A DNA stretch of 64,000 nucleotides from Caldisphaera lagunensis DSM 15908 (GCF_000317795.1 NC_019791.1:434001-498000), one strand, 5' to 3'; counted from the first letter of the stretch, positions 47,420 through 57,329 are shown. Notes: a model not told the origin generated them from the letters alone. Made by a program: numbers and translations.

Positions 47420-47764
47420 CTAGCAAACCTTTGAGCCAGGCTCTACAGGTTCTTGAGGAGTTAACCAAACAGGTTTTTTATCATCTCCACAAGGGGCTGC
47501 AAGAATCATACCTTGGCTCTCCAAGCCTCCCATAATCTTGGATTTTAAGTTAGCTACCACAACAACAAATTTACCTACAAAGTCTTCTGGTTTATACCAT
47601 TTTTGAAGTCCTGCTAATATTTGCCTTTGTTCTGTACCAAGATCGACGATAAGCTTTATTAATTTTCTACTATTTGGAACTAATTCTGCACTTATAACTT
47701 TTCCAACCCTTAAATCAATTTTTGAAAATTCACTATAATCTATTTTTTCTTCCAAAATTCGCAC
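47420..47764 (-). CDS. MetG beta-subunit-like tRNA-binding domain
   Basis: A 114-residue OB-fold protein of the methionyl-tRNA synthetase C-terminal/Arc1/CsaA type: DLRVGKVISAELVPNSRKLI, GTEQRQILAGLQKWY, VANLKSKIMGGLESQGMILA and the closing EPVEPGSKV. It probably assists methionyl-tRNA synthetase in trans or binds tRNA. No synthetase gene is in this window. Confidence 0.9.
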   Translation of the reverse strand: MRILEEKIDYSEFSKIDLRVGKVISAELVPNSRKLIKLIVDLGTEQRQILAGLQKWYKPEDFVGKFVVVVANLKSKIMGGLESQGMILAAPCGDDKKPVWLTPQEPVEPGSKVC

Positions 47765-47798
47765 ACCTCAGAATATTTTATTAACTAGTAAATTTTAA

Positions 47799-48371
47799 TT
47801 ATTTTTGTTCGTTTTCTGTTTTTTGTTCCTTGTTTGCTTTATACCATTCTTCTTTTCCTAAATAAGGCTGCCTCATTGTTAAACCTATTCTATATAAGCC
47901 AGATTTCTTCGATGTCTTGCTTATTTGTGTTATCCTAACATTAACTATGTCTCCCGCTTCTATAAGCCTACCTGTTTCCTTACCTTTAAATCCCCTTCTT
48001 TCTTGAATATATTCAATATCCTCATCCATTATTTGACTTCTATGAACAAACCCATCTATCGGGCCTAAACTAACGAAAAGTCCAAAATCTCTTGCATCTC
48101 TAACTATTCCTTTACTTACCTCTAGTTGCATTGGTTCATAAGAAATTAACGTATATTTAACAGGAAAATATATGTTTGGGTCCTCAGATAATAATATTCC
48201 ATCGCCTTCAATTTCTGCATCTAATACAGCTATAATTATTCCTAAATCAGGATCAGCTTGTCCTTCAAGTTCACTTCTAAGCGTTTCTATAACTGCTTTT
48301 TTCAGATTTTCTGTAAATGCTACATCTGGTGAGACGCCAACCCATTCATGGAGCGTATATTGTGCATACAT
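47799..48371 (-). CDS. rpo7: DNA-directed RNA polymerase subunit Rpo7 (RpoE1)
   Basis: A 190-residue stalk subunit: N-terminal RNP-like domain ending in YTLISYEPMQLEV, then an S1 domain from KGIVRDARDFGLFVSLGPID to DIVNVRITQISKTSKKSG. It forms the stalk with Rpo4. In many archaea spt4 follows; here the next gene downstream on this strand is the MetG-like protein. Confidence 0.93.
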   Translation of the reverse strand: MYAQYTLHEWVGVSPDVAFTENLKKAVIETLRSELEGQADPDLGIIIAVLDAEIEGDGILLSEDPNIYFPVKYTLISYEPMQLEVSKGIVRDARDFGLFVSLGPIDGFVHRSQIMDEDIEYIQERRGFKGKETGRLIEAGDIVNVRITQISKTSKKSGLYRIGLTMRQPYLGKEEWYKANKEQKTENEQK

Positions 48372-48621
48372 CTTTTTCCCCTATCAGTTGGTATATTACT
48401 TAAATTATAAATTTATAAAAATTGCTCATATCGTTTTCAAATCATTACTAATTATAATACATTTTTCTTATATATTTATCAAATTATTTTTAAAATTAAT
48501 CTATTTAGAATTCTAAGATAATAATTACACAATTTTAGTCAATCAAACCTTTTAGAAATTCTATATAATTAACATAGAAACTTTAAATTTTTTTCCTACA
48601 GCTTTTAACTTTGTGAGAAAT

Positions 48622-49221
48622 ATGTATACAGAAAAAATAGTAAAAGTAAATGGTTTAAATATACATTATTATGACGATGGTAATGGTTATCCAGTATTAT
48701 TAGTTCCGGGTATAAGATATAATGCCAAGACGTGGATAGACGTTGGAACATATGATATTATATATAATGAAAAATTTAGAGTTATTTCTATAGATCCACC
48801 AGGTCAAGGAAAATCAGATAAGGGTATTTATGATGAAGATACGGAGTATATATTCGTCAAAGATTTTATGGATGCCCTAGGAATAAAAGATGCAGTAATT
48901 GTTGGAGCGAGTTCTGGAGGCTATGCTGCTGCAGGTGTTGCTGCAAACTTCCCAGAAAGAGTTAAAGGCGCAGTAATTGTTGGTGGAGTTAGAATAATAA
49001 ATTATAAAGAGAAGTTAAAAAATATGGAAGGAAAACCAATTTTATTAATATGGGGCACAAAGGATGATATAGCTCCTATAAGCAATGCTCATTTAATATT
49101 AAATAGTGTTAAAAGCTCTGAGCTTATTTATTTGGGTACTCAACATGCTTGTTATTTAGAAAAACCAAAGGAATTTAACGAATTAATAAGAAACTATCTC
49201 AAAAACAAAATTAAAATTTGA
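48622..49221 (+). CDS. Alpha/beta hydrolase
   Basis: A protein of about 199 residues with the alpha/beta hydrolase fold: VLLVPGIRYNAKTWI (oxyanion region), IDPPGQGKSDKG, nucleophile Ser in GASSGGYA, Asp in WGTKDDIAP and His in GTQHACYLEK. It is short because the lid region is small. Substrate unknown. ATG 48622 follows TTTGTGAGAA. It is a single-gene unit; a TTTAAATT near 48581 is a plausible TATA box. Confidence 0.85.
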   Translation: MYTEKIVKVNGLNIHYYDDGNGYPVLLVPGIRYNAKTWIDVGTYDIIYNEKFRVISIDPPGQGKSDKGIYDEDTEYIFVKDFMDALGIKDAVIVGASSGGYAAAGVAANFPERVKGAVIVGGVRIINYKEKLKNMEGKPILLIWGTKDDIAPISNAHLILNSVKSSELIYLGTQHACYLEKPKEFNELIRNYLKNKIKI

Positions 49222-49361
49222 TATTCGAAAACTCTAATAAAAATAATTTATTAATAATGTAATATTTTTAAAATAAATAATTATAAATAAGAAGTTAATA
49301 AGGATCCATTATTTTTATATTAGTATGATATAGATAGCGCATAAATAAAGGGCGGCAAAGG

Positions 49362-50177
49362 ATGATAAAAGCAGTTTGGAAGAAACCAAAAATAGAATAC
49401 ATTGGAGATATAGCAATTATAAAGCCTCCATTTAATTACAAAAATGAAGATGAACTTAAAAAATTAGCTAATGAAATTCTAGAAAAAAACAAATATATAA
49501 AAAGTGTTTGGTTAGCATCTTCACCAGTTGAAGGAGAATTCAAAACAAGAGAATATAAACATCTTGCCGGAGAATATAGATCAGAGACTATATATAAAGA
49601 ACATGGTTGTTCTTTTAAAGTTGATATTAGAAAGGTTTTCATTACTCCTAGATTGAGTTATGAGCATCTACGAATTGCAAACTTGGTAAAAAATGGAGAA
49701 ATTATAACAAATATGTTTGCTGGTGCTGGCTTATTTTCAATAATAATTGCAAAAAAATCAAAGCCAAAATTAGTTCATAGTATAGATATTAATCCTTATG
49801 CATATAAATATATGGTCAATAATATAGATATTAATAAGGTAAATGATATTGTTATTCCTTATTTGGGTGATTCAAAAGAAATAATCGAGGAAAAATTAAT
49901 TAATTCTTCTGATAGAGTCTTAATGCCATTACCAGAAAAAGCTCTTGAGTATATCAAATATGCAATATCAGCTATAAACAAGAAAGGATTTATTCACATT
50001 TACTTGCATATTAATTCAAAAAAAGATGAGGATTATTTAAATCTTGCAGAAAACATATCAAAAGAAGAACTAAATAAATACAACATTACATATAAAATCA
50101 TAAATTCAAAAGAGGTCAGACCAGTAGGACCTAGACTATATCAGGTGGTACTTGATGTCTATATCGAAAAAAATTGA
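49362..50177 (+). CDS. tRNA (guanine-37) methyltransferase, Trm5/Taw22 family
   Basis: A 271-residue class I SAM methyltransferase of the Trm5 family. Evidence: the N-terminal KPKIEYIGDIAIIKPP domain, ITPRLSYEHLRIANLVKNGE, SAM loop MFAGAGLFSIIIA, DINPYAYKYM, and the NLPx-like MPLPEKALEYI. It methylates G37 of tRNA-Phe and others; archaeal Trm5a forms (Taw22) also act on imG-14. The first D1 domain appears short. It overlaps the Taw3 gene, so both serve wyosine synthesis. Confidence 0.85.
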   Translation: MIKAVWKKPKIEYIGDIAIIKPPFNYKNEDELKKLANEILEKNKYIKSVWLASSPVEGEFKTREYKHLAGEYRSETIYKEHGCSFKVDIRKVFITPRLSYEHLRIANLVKNGEIITNMFAGAGLFSIIIAKKSKPKLVHSIDINPYAYKYMVNNIDINKVNDIVIPYLGDSKEIIEEKLINSSDRVLMPLPEKALEYIKYAISAINKKGFIHIYLHINSKKDEDYLNLAENISKEELNKYNITYKIINSKEVRPVGPRLYQVVLDVYIEKN

Positions 50178-50721
50178 AGACATTTTAAGGCAAGAAAGAA
50201 TTATAGGATATTTAGATCCTAATGCTGAAAATTACATACTTGCATTAAATAATGAAAACTTTAGTACATCAAGCAGTTGTATAGGAAGGATAACAATTAT
50301 TGAAGGAGATTGGCCTTGGGAAAGAGATAGGTCAAGAGTTGTGTATAAAACCCATAATCATTTATCAATATATGAGTTAGCTAATGTATTATCCAGGCCA
50401 TTTGATAATTTATGGCTTAAGATAACTGGACCTATAATTCATTTGAGAACAGAAAAAATTAATTGCGCATTAAATATATTAAACATAGCAAGAACATCAG
50501 GCTTTAAACATAGTGGAATTATATCAAGCTCAGACAATATCTTTACAGTAGAATTAATGAGTGCCGTAGAAATAACTCAACCCTTAAAAATAAATAATAC
50601 ATTTATTTTCAACATAAATTCTCTATCAAATATTATAAATAAATCTAATAAAGCTTTAGATGAAGGACATAGAAGGCTTGAAAAGCTAACTAATTTAATT
50701 AAGAAAAATCTTACTTGTTAG
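50155..50721 (+). CDS. taw3: Wyosine-synthesis methyltransferase Taw3 (TYW3-like)
   Basis: A protein of about 188 residues with TYW3 motifs: NFSTSSSCIGRITII, WLKITGPIIHLRT (residues about 85-97), and SGFKHSGIISSS. The enzyme adds the N4 methyl group in the wyosine pathway on tRNA-Phe. It starts at ATG 50155 inside the end of the Trm5-like gene with GGTGG upstream. Other wyosine genes (taw1, taw2) are not in the window. Confidence 0.9.
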   Translation: MSISKKIEDILRQERIIGYLDPNAENYILALNNENFSTSSSCIGRITIIEGDWPWERDRSRVVYKTHNHLSIYELANVLSRPFDNLWLKITGPIIHLRTEKINCALNILNIARTSGFKHSGIISSSDNIFTVELMSAVEITQPLKINNTFIFNINSLSNIINKSNKALDEGHRRLEKLTNLIKKNLTC

Positions 50722-51721
50722 ACATGTCTTGCAGATTCTTTTTATAGACAAGGACTGGATGCTTACCCCCGCAATCTTTAGGGCATAAGTTTTTCTTCTT
50801 CATTACATCGCATCTATAAGGGCTTAAATCCTCAATACTTAGAAAAGCTTTTGCGATCCTTTTTGATAAATTTGGAGAGATTCCTAAACCGTTAGCCAAT
50901 ATATCACTTAATTCTTCTTCATCAATTCCAATGGAAATCAAAAATGCTATATATTGATAAAGTCTTTCTTCATCAATTTTACCTTTATCTAATAGTTCTC
51001 TAAAGCTTGTCATACATGGAGGAAAAGCCTTATATTCAATTTTACTTGTAGGTATTTTGTTTTCAGCTAACTTTAAATATCTAAAAATTTCATTTGAAAA
51101 ATCTAAAACTAAATCATTTATTTCTAAATCTTTAGATATATTTTTTATTTTAACTATAATACCAACTTCTAATAGCCTTTTTAAAATTTTTATATCAAGA
51201 TAAACCTTTCCATTTAACAAAAATGAATTTACTAATCGAAATGCATTTTCTTGAGCATTTACTGCTATTTTTAAGTAATCTTCCATTTTTACATAATATG
51301 GCAGCATTCTATAAGTTATTTTTCCATTTGTGTTAATAATCCAAGGTATCTTTATTAACTCTTTTTCAATTTTTAATCCCATAGCATTACTTAAAGCAAT
51401 TAAATTTTCTTCATCTTCATAATCAATAAAATAGCTAGCCCTATTTGCTTCGGCCTTTGCGAATAAATCTAATGCAATAACAGAATTTGAAGCTTTAATA
51501 GCAGCTAATGAAACATAAAATGAATAAACCTCTTCATCTGTTGTATCTCCATTTTTTAATGGACTCACCTTTTTTGTTATTGCCTCTCCAAGCCTTTTTT
51601 TAGAAATTTTTACTATTTTTTCATTCTCAAGTAATGAGTTTATATCAATTCTATATCCGTAGTTCATTTTGCTATATTCTTCTAAAGATATAATAAACGG
51701 ATATTTGCTATATGTGAGCAT
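50711..51721 (-). CDS. priL: DNA primase large subunit PriL
   Basis: A 336-residue protein with the four Fe-S cysteines C236 (PPCMTSF), C304, C313 and C317 (YRCDVMKKKNLCPKDCGGKHP), the [4Fe-4S] site of archaeal/eukaryotic PriL. The N-terminal half is the usual helical scaffold. It forms the primase with PriS, which is not in this window. Its 3' end overlaps that of Taw3 by 11 bases, tail to tail. Confidence 0.93.
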   Translation of the reverse strand: MLTYSKYPFIISLEEYSKMNYGYRIDINSLLENEKIVKISKKRLGEAITKKVSPLKNGDTTDEEVYSFYVSLAAIKASNSVIALDLFAKAEANRASYFIDYEDEENLIALSNAMGLKIEKELIKIPWIINTNGKITYRMLPYYVKMEDYLKIAVNAQENAFRLVNSFLLNGKVYLDIKILKRLLEVGIIVKIKNISKDLEINDLVLDFSNEIFRYLKLAENKIPTSKIEYKAFPPCMTSFRELLDKGKIDEERLYQYIAFLISIGIDEEELSDILANGLGISPNLSKRIAKAFLSIEDLSPYRCDVMKKKNLCPKDCGGKHPVLVYKKNLQDMSNK

Positions 51722-51779
51722 TTTTTCCCCAGTTATAAATAGTTGATATCCACAAGTATTAATAATAGATAAGGTTACA

Positions 51780-53192
51780 ATGATTATGGTGAGAAAAGAG
51801 ATGTCTTCCTATAAGGATTTATCTGAAAGAATAGCAGACTGGGCATCTAATATTACTTATAAAAACATTCCAGACAATGTAATAGAAGAAGCTAAAAAGA
51901 GGATTCTTGATACCTTTGGTGTTGCTATTGGAGCATTTAATGAAGAACCTGTTAGTATTGCTAGATGGGTAGCTGAATCGTCATCAAGTTCAAGACTTTC
52001 TGCAACTATTTGGGGTACAGATAGGACTGGGCCAGCAGACCATGTAGATTTTGCAAATGGATGTGCATCAAGGTACTTCGATTTTATGGATACATATCTT
52101 TCTAAAGAAGCCCTTCACCCAAGCGATAACATACCAGCTATTATAGCTGCTGCAGAAATAGCAAAAGCTGATGGTAAAAAAATCTTAGAAGGATTAGTTA
52201 CTGCCTATGAGATTACTGCAAGATTAGCTGACGCATATAGTGTTAGGAGCAAAGGATGGGATCACGTTGTTTATATCGCAATAGCATCTGCTGTAGGAGC
52301 AGGAAAAGTTTTAGGATTAGATAAAGAGGGATTGCTGCAGGCAATTAATTTATCTACTGTAAATGCTGCAGCATTAAGGCAAACAAGAGCTGGAGAACTT
52401 AGCATGTGGAAAGGCTGTGCAGCTGCAAATGCATCTAGAAATGGTTTATTTGCTGCAATTCTCGCTTCCAGAGGCATGAAAGGTCCATCTCCAATATTTA
52501 GCGGGGAGTTTGGATTCTTTAGAGTTGCATTAAATGGAGATAAATTCGATATACCAAAAATGGGTGGAGAAGATAATGAACCTTTTAAGGTATTAGAAAC
52601 GAGCATAAAGTATTGGCCTGTAGAATATCATGCTATGAGCGCTGTTGATGCTGCATTAAAAATTAGGGAGAAAGCCGGTTCATTAAAGCCAGAAGATATC
52701 AAAGAAGTTAATGTAAAGACTTTTCAGGTTTCTTATAACATTATAGTGAAAGATCCAGAAAAGTGGGATCCAAAAACAAGAGAAACAGCAGATCATAGCT
52801 TACCATATATAGTTGCTGCTGCACTTCTTGATGGTAAAGTTTGGTTAGATACATTCCATGAAGAAAGATATTTAGCAAACGATGTCAGGGATGTATTAAA
52901 GAAAATGAAAGTTGAAGTTGATCCGGAACATGACAAATTATATCCCACTGGAATTAAAAATACAATTACTGTAAAATTATCTGATGGCAGAACATTTGAA
53001 GAAAGCAGCACATATCCTCCAGGTCACTTTAAGAATCCTCTTAGCAGAGAAGGTGTGGTTGATAAATTCTTAAGAGTAACTAATGGGAAATTATATAAGA
53101 GAAATGCAAAACAGTTCATAGATATTGTATGGAATATAGAGAAATGCATGAACATAAGTAAAGCGTTAAGTCTTTTAAAAATAAAAGAGTAA
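51780..53192 (+). CDS. MmgE/PrpD family protein (2-methylcitrate dehydratase-like)
   Basis: A 470-residue protein of the MmgE/PrpD family: WASNITYKNIPDNVIEEAKK, ADHVDFANGCASRYFDFMDT, EALHPSDNIPAIIAAAEIA, KYWPVEYHAMSAVDAAL and the closing YPPGHFKNPLSREGVVDKF. The family includes 2-methylcitrate dehydratase and cis-aconitate decarboxylase. A 2-methylcitrate role is suggested by the acyl-CoA genes around, but no methylcitrate synthase or lyase is visible. ATG 51786 and 51801 are alternatives to 51780. Confidence 0.9.
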   Translation: MIMVRKEMSSYKDLSERIADWASNITYKNIPDNVIEEAKKRILDTFGVAIGAFNEEPVSIARWVAESSSSSRLSATIWGTDRTGPADHVDFANGCASRYFDFMDTYLSKEALHPSDNIPAIIAAAEIAKADGKKILEGLVTAYEITARLADAYSVRSKGWDHVVYIAIASAVGAGKVLGLDKEGLLQAINLSTVNAAALRQTRAGELSMWKGCAAANASRNGLFAAILASRGMKGPSPIFSGEFGFFRVALNGDKFDIPKMGGEDNEPFKVLETSIKYWPVEYHAMSAVDAALKIREKAGSLKPEDIKEVNVKTFQVSYNIIVKDPEKWDPKTRETADHSLPYIVAAALLDGKVWLDTFHEERYLANDVRDVLKKMKVEVDPEHDKLYPTGIKNTITVKLSDGRTFEESSTYPPGHFKNPLSREGVVDKFLRVTNGKLYKRNAKQFIDIVWNIEKCMNISKALSLLKIKE

Positions 53193-53231
53193 TGAATCAT
53201 TTTAATAATTTATTTTAAATTTTATAAAATT

Positions 53232-54413
53232 TTATTTCTTTTTTGTTTCTTTCTTTTGCTGCCTACTTGGCACGGTCTCTAAGGGTTTTGGTTTTAAGAA
53301 ATACGCACCTCCTAATACACCTATAACTAAGCCAAGTATAAAGAGACCTATTGAAACTTCCCCGCTCTTATGCAATCTGGTAGAATAACTCCCTGCCAAT
53401 TGATTTGTTTCATTATATCTTACCTGCCAATAACTTACTAAACCTTGCAATTCCCCTACCTTAGTCTCTAAAGAGTTCACACTTTGATTTAAAGATGTTA
53501 TATTATTCAAATAACTCTTTATCATAGTTTGATAATTTACCAAATTAGTTATGTTACCATTTATATTATACACTTGCGAGGCCATATCAGTAGAATCTGT
53601 TAAGCTGATTAATTCTGGGTTAAATTGGGCATCATATAAATTAAAACTTATTTCATAACTATTCCCTCTTGATAACGTAATATTTTTAATATCTATAATT
53701 GTGTATGCAATATTAGACTCTAAGGTTCCATTAATGAAGCCTTTTAAGAATTGCAAATTAGCTTGAACAGGACTAATGAAATTTAAACCTATAATCGAAT
53801 TATAAGCTTTACTTGAATAGGAAAACATTGCAATCTTCATAATATTTCCCGAATAACTTCCAGAGGAATTTGTTACATAATAATTTGGTATGCCATTTTC
53901 TAAACTAGATACAACAAATGACCATGAATTATTATCGTAATTACCTCCAATAGCTATGTAAAGATCTTTTATATATGATTCGTTTGCAGTAGTATTTACT
54001 ATTATCTCATAATTAATATAAGGATAATAGTTGCTTGCTGTAATAAACTCATAAACAGAAACATTATTGATATTATTTACTGGAGTCATCACCACCTTTA
54101 CATAATTTGAATTTTTATTTATTAATGAAGCCTTCCAAGCTTTATTATATAAGTTTCCTGGTATTGATTCATTTAGAGAAACTACCATAGAGGGGATCTC
54201 TACGCTATTGAATTGATTGACCTGTGGGACTAAGGTTTTCCAGCTGGTTATAGTTGCACCATTACTTAAATTAAAATAAATCTGATAATATTGATTATTT
54301 ATTGTCACGCTTGTATTGGAAATGCTATAAGACAAGCTTTGAGCCATACCAGTTATAGATATGAATGGAATTAATAACATAATCAATGCCACAAATAATT
54401 TTTTCTTAATCAT
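53232..54413 (-). CDS. Secreted membrane-anchored protein
   Basis: A 393-residue protein with a signal peptide (1-25; KKKLFVALIMLLIPFISITG), an extracellular beta-rich domain (about 25-300) with many N-glycosylation sequons (NTS, NGS, NES, NST), a coiled-coil stretch (about 300-345; LNQSVNSLETKVGELQGLVS), a transmembrane helix (about 355-375; IGLFILGLVIGVLGGAYFL) and a Lys-rich cytoplasmic tail. A surface-layer stalk or receptor-like role is inferred. The family is not recognised. Confidence 0.75.
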   Translation of the reverse strand: MIKKKLFVALIMLLIPFISITGMAQSLSYSISNTSVTINNQYYQIYFNLSNGATITSWKTLVPQVNQFNSVEIPSMVVSLNESIPGNLYNKAWKASLINKNSNYVKVVMTPVNNINNVSVYEFITASNYYPYINYEIIVNTTANESYIKDLYIAIGGNYDNNSWSFVVSSLENGIPNYYVTNSSGSYSGNIMKIAMFSYSSKAYNSIIGLNFISPVQANLQFLKGFINGTLESNIAYTIIDIKNITLSRGNSYEISFNLYDAQFNPELISLTDSTDMASQVYNINGNITNLVNYQTMIKSYLNNITSLNQSVNSLETKVGELQGLVSYWQVRYNETNQLAGSYSTRLHKSGEVSIGLFILGLVIGVLGGAYFLKPKPLETVPSRQQKKETKKK

Positions 54414-54485
54414 ACCATTTAGCCCTCCTCCTAAGAAATTTTATAATTACTAATTTAAGCTTAATGGAGTAGAAAGGGGAAAAAC

Positions 54486-54884
54486 TTGTGCAAAAAGACC
54501 TTTAAAGCTAAGGTGTTTAGCGGAAAAAACGAAGGAGAATTCTTCGTTAGTCTATACTCAAAGAACATAAAAAACAAATTGGGATTCATTCCCTATCCAG
54601 GAACTCTAAATGCAAAACTAATATCTGATGTAGAAGAATTTAATCAATGTTTATTAAAATCAAAGATGATTATAATAGATCCTCCAAATATTCCAAATAC
54701 AAAATTTGGGAGAGTTTATGCATATCCAATTTTGATTTTTAATTCGTTGAATTCATATATTTTAAGGCCTGAAATAACAATATATAACAAAGAAGTTATA
54801 GAAATAATATCAGATAAAAAGCTGAGAGATTTGTTAAATATTAATGATGGATCTATAATAGAAATAAATATTTTAATAGAATAA
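54486..54884 (+). CDS. ribK: CTP-dependent riboflavin kinase
   Basis: A 132-residue protein of the archaeal RibK (DUF120) family: KAKVFSGKNEGEFFVSLYSK, LGFIPYPGTLNAKL and VYAYPILIFNS. It makes FMN from riboflavin using CTP. The HTH domain found in many archaeal homologues is absent. The start is TTG 54486 after GGGG. It lies 42 bases before an FAD-dependent acyl-CoA dehydrogenase, so flavin supply is consistent with the neighbour. Confidence 0.85.
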   Translation: MCKKTFKAKVFSGKNEGEFFVSLYSKNIKNKLGFIPYPGTLNAKLISDVEEFNQCLLKSKMIIIDPPNIPNTKFGRVYAYPILIFNSLNSYILRPEITIYNKEVIEIISDKKLRDLLNINDGSIIEINILIE

Positions 54885-54926
54885 AATATTTTAAGTAGTA
54901 TTATAATAATTTTCATGGTGATAAAT

Positions 54927-56159
54927 TTGGATTTTGATCTTTCCCAAGATGAAAAACTTTTCAAAGAATCTATACATGAGTTCTTATCTAAAGAACTCAG
55001 TCCAATATGGATAAAAATGGATAGCGAAAGGAAGATACCTACAGAAGTTATCCATAAAATGGGTGAACAGGGATTATTTGCAATAGCTGTACCAGAAGAA
55101 TATGGGGGTCAAGGAGGAAACTTTCTCTTAGCTGCGCTAGCTGTTGAAGAAGTAGCATATAATGATCCTGCTGTTGCAACAGCTGTATTTACTTTATTAA
55201 ATAATAGCTGGCCATATATATTGTATCTTTATGGTAAGGAAGAAGCAAAGCAAGAAATACTTCCCATAGTGGGAAAAGGAAGAGGGTTCTTCGGCATAGC
55301 CTCTACAGAAACTATAGGAGGAAGCGATGTTGCAGGAGAGAGAACAACTGCTAAAAAAGAAGGGAATTTGTATAAAATCAATGGAGAAAAAATATACATA
55401 AGCGGTGTAAGAGAAGCATTAGAACAATTAGATTTGGGTAGTTGGTTTCTAATTGCAAGAACTGGAAGACAAGAAGATAAGCATAGAGGATTATCTACGT
55501 TTGCCTTCATAGGTAATAAAAACGGGAAAATAACTGAAGGTCTTGAATATTCTATTTTAAACACTATTGGTAGGCATGCAATATCTACAGGATTATTACA
55601 TTTTAAAGATGCAACAATTGATTCAAATCATTTGATTGGAGAGGAAAATAAAGGTTTTTATTTGGCAATGCAAGGATTTTCAATAGCTAGAGTTTTAGTA
55701 AGTGCAGCAAATATAGGTGCAGCTCAATGGGCTTTAGAGCAGGCTGTTAAGTATTCTAGAGAAAGAAGGATGTTTGATGATAAACCAATAGCATCTTTCC
55801 AGGGTGTTAGTTTTCCAATTGCAGAGGTTGCAGCAAAAATAGAAGCAACTAGACTATTAATTTATAAATCAGCCCAACTTGCAGATAAAATATTCATTAA
55901 AAAGGAATCAGGATATAAACCGCAAGATCTTAATTATTGGGCATCAGCATCAAAAATTATGGCCATAGAAACGGCTTTCCAGGCAATAGAAACAACAATG
56001 AAAACCTATGGGGGATATTCTTATACAGAAGAGGCTAACGTATTTAGGAACCTGTTAGGAGTATTATCATATTTAGTTGGCGCGGAAGGCTCACAAAATA
56101 TCATGAGATATATAGTTGCTAGAGAATTGATCGGAAGAGAATACGTCAAAGGAGAATAA
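54927..56159 (+). CDS. Acyl-CoA dehydrogenase
   Basis: A protein of about 410 residues (TTG 54927, supported by GGTGAT at 54917-54922). Layout: N-terminal helices (LFKESIHEFLSKELSPIWI), the FAD/acyl site around GFFGIASTETIGGSDVAGER and SGVREA, and the C-terminal helices with a Glu in LVGAEGSQNIMRYIVAREL, matching the catalytic base region. It probably oxidises an acyl-CoA to the enoyl-CoA; chain-length preference is unknown. Confidence 0.92.
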   Translation: MDFDLSQDEKLFKESIHEFLSKELSPIWIKMDSERKIPTEVIHKMGEQGLFAIAVPEEYGGQGGNFLLAALAVEEVAYNDPAVATAVFTLLNNSWPYILYLYGKEEAKQEILPIVGKGRGFFGIASTETIGGSDVAGERTTAKKEGNLYKINGEKIYISGVREALEQLDLGSWFLIARTGRQEDKHRGLSTFAFIGNKNGKITEGLEYSILNTIGRHAISTGLLHFKDATIDSNHLIGEENKGFYLAMQGFSIARVLVSAANIGAAQWALEQAVKYSRERRMFDDKPIASFQGVSFPIAEVAAKIEATRLLIYKSAQLADKIFIKKESGYKPQDLNYWASASKIMAIETAFQAIETTMKTYGGYSYTEEANVFRNLLGVLSYLVGAEGSQNIMRYIVARELIGREYVKGE

Positions 56160-56286
56160 TCAATTTTATTTTATATATTTTTTTTTTATAAATTAAAATT
56201 TAATATAAAATTTATTTGCTTATATTAACGATAAAGATCATTGATATCATCAAAACATATTAATTATAATATTGTTATTTAAAAAA

Positions 56287-56664
56287 TCATTTAGAATCCT
56301 TACAATATTTTGATAATTCATCTATTAGTTCAGAACAACGCTCTACCTTTTCTTTAGCATAAATTGAGCCATGATTAGACGCATCTATTAAAGAATCTAT
56401 TGTTCTACATAAAAGATCTTTCATAGATAACTTAAACAGATCAATATCTTTTTCTTTTATCTTAACCTGCCTTGTTTGCATAAAAGGTAAGAAATCATCA
56501 AGAGAAAAAGATCTTACAAAAATCCCATCTGTATTTATTATAAGCTTTTTATTGCTTCCTAAATCAATTTGAACCTCATATTCTCCTGCTGGTGGGGCTA
56601 GACATAATACTAGGTCTATTTTTGATTTATCATCACAGCTACATTTCATCATATGAATACCCAA
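56287..56664 (-). CDS. Hypothetical Cys-containing protein
   Basis: A 125-residue protein. The N terminus has CSCDDKSK, the middle has strands (GEYEVQIDLGSNKKLIINTD) and a charged helical C-terminal half (KEKVERCSELIDELSKYCKD). It is divergent from the gene at 56752 with an 87-base shared upstream region. No family recognised. Confidence 0.6.
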   Translation of the reverse strand: MGIHMMKCSCDDKSKIDLVLCLAPPAGEYEVQIDLGSNKKLIINTDGIFVRSFSLDDFLPFMQTRQVKIKEKDIDLFKLSMKDLLCRTIDSLIDASNHGSIYAKEKVERCSELIDELSKYCKDSK

Positions 56665-56751
56665 CTCATTATATAGACATAGAACTTAAAAATAGAAGTA
56701 CTTATAAAACCCAATTTGCTTAGAAATTAAAACGGTAAGAAGAAATAAAAG

Positions 56752-57279
56752 GTGAAGAATGTGTCTGAAAGCCAATTAGTTAATAGACTAGAAACGCTAT
56801 CAAAATCCATGTCTAGAAAGAAAGGTTTAAGCTCAATAGCATCTGTATCTGTTATAAACATACTTAATATAATAAATAGAATTGAGGAGATAAATAAATA
56901 TGTAGAATGCTTAAGCTCAAATAAGAATTTATGCAACAAAACAGACAAAGGGGTTCTTTGCTCAAGCGATTGTTCAAATACCTATAGATTAGTTAATGGC
57001 AATGAGACAAAAATTTGGAAAACAGGTAGTAATGCGTTTGGATTTACATTATCTTCGGATTATATAGAATTAGGAATTAAAGATACAAAAATAGAAATTA
57101 CACAAGATAAAGTCAACATAAAAATATATAACAATTTGATATCCTTCCCCCTTGATGAAAGTGGTCTTTTAGATAATAATCCTGTTATAATGAATGCAAC
57201 AAACAAAATTGATGAAGTAATAAGGCATGCATATAATGGAATTTCTAGTTGTGCTAGAAACCTAGGTTTAAGATGCTAA
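56752..57279 (+). CDS. Hypothetical protein with Cys-rich segment
   Basis: A 175-residue protein with an N-terminal helical region (VINILNIINRIEEINKYVE), a Cys-rich loop (about 64-80; CNKTDKGVLCSSDCSNTYRL) that could bind metal, strands (DYIELGIKDTKIEITQDKVN) and a final helix. The start is GTG 56752 or 56761. It is divergent from 56287-56664 and has a somewhat similar strand-then-helix layout. Family not recognised. Confidence 0.6.
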   Translation: MKNVSESQLVNRLETLSKSMSRKKGLSSIASVSVINILNIINRIEEINKYVECLSSNKNLCNKTDKGVLCSSDCSNTYRLVNGNETKIWKTGSNAFGFTLSSDYIELGIKDTKIEITQDKVNIKIYNNLISFPLDESGLLDNNPVIMNATNKIDEVIRHAYNGISSCARNLGLRC

Positions 57280-57329
57280 AATAAATTTTCCTAATAATAA
57301 ATATTATGTTTAAAATTCTATTGACTTAA

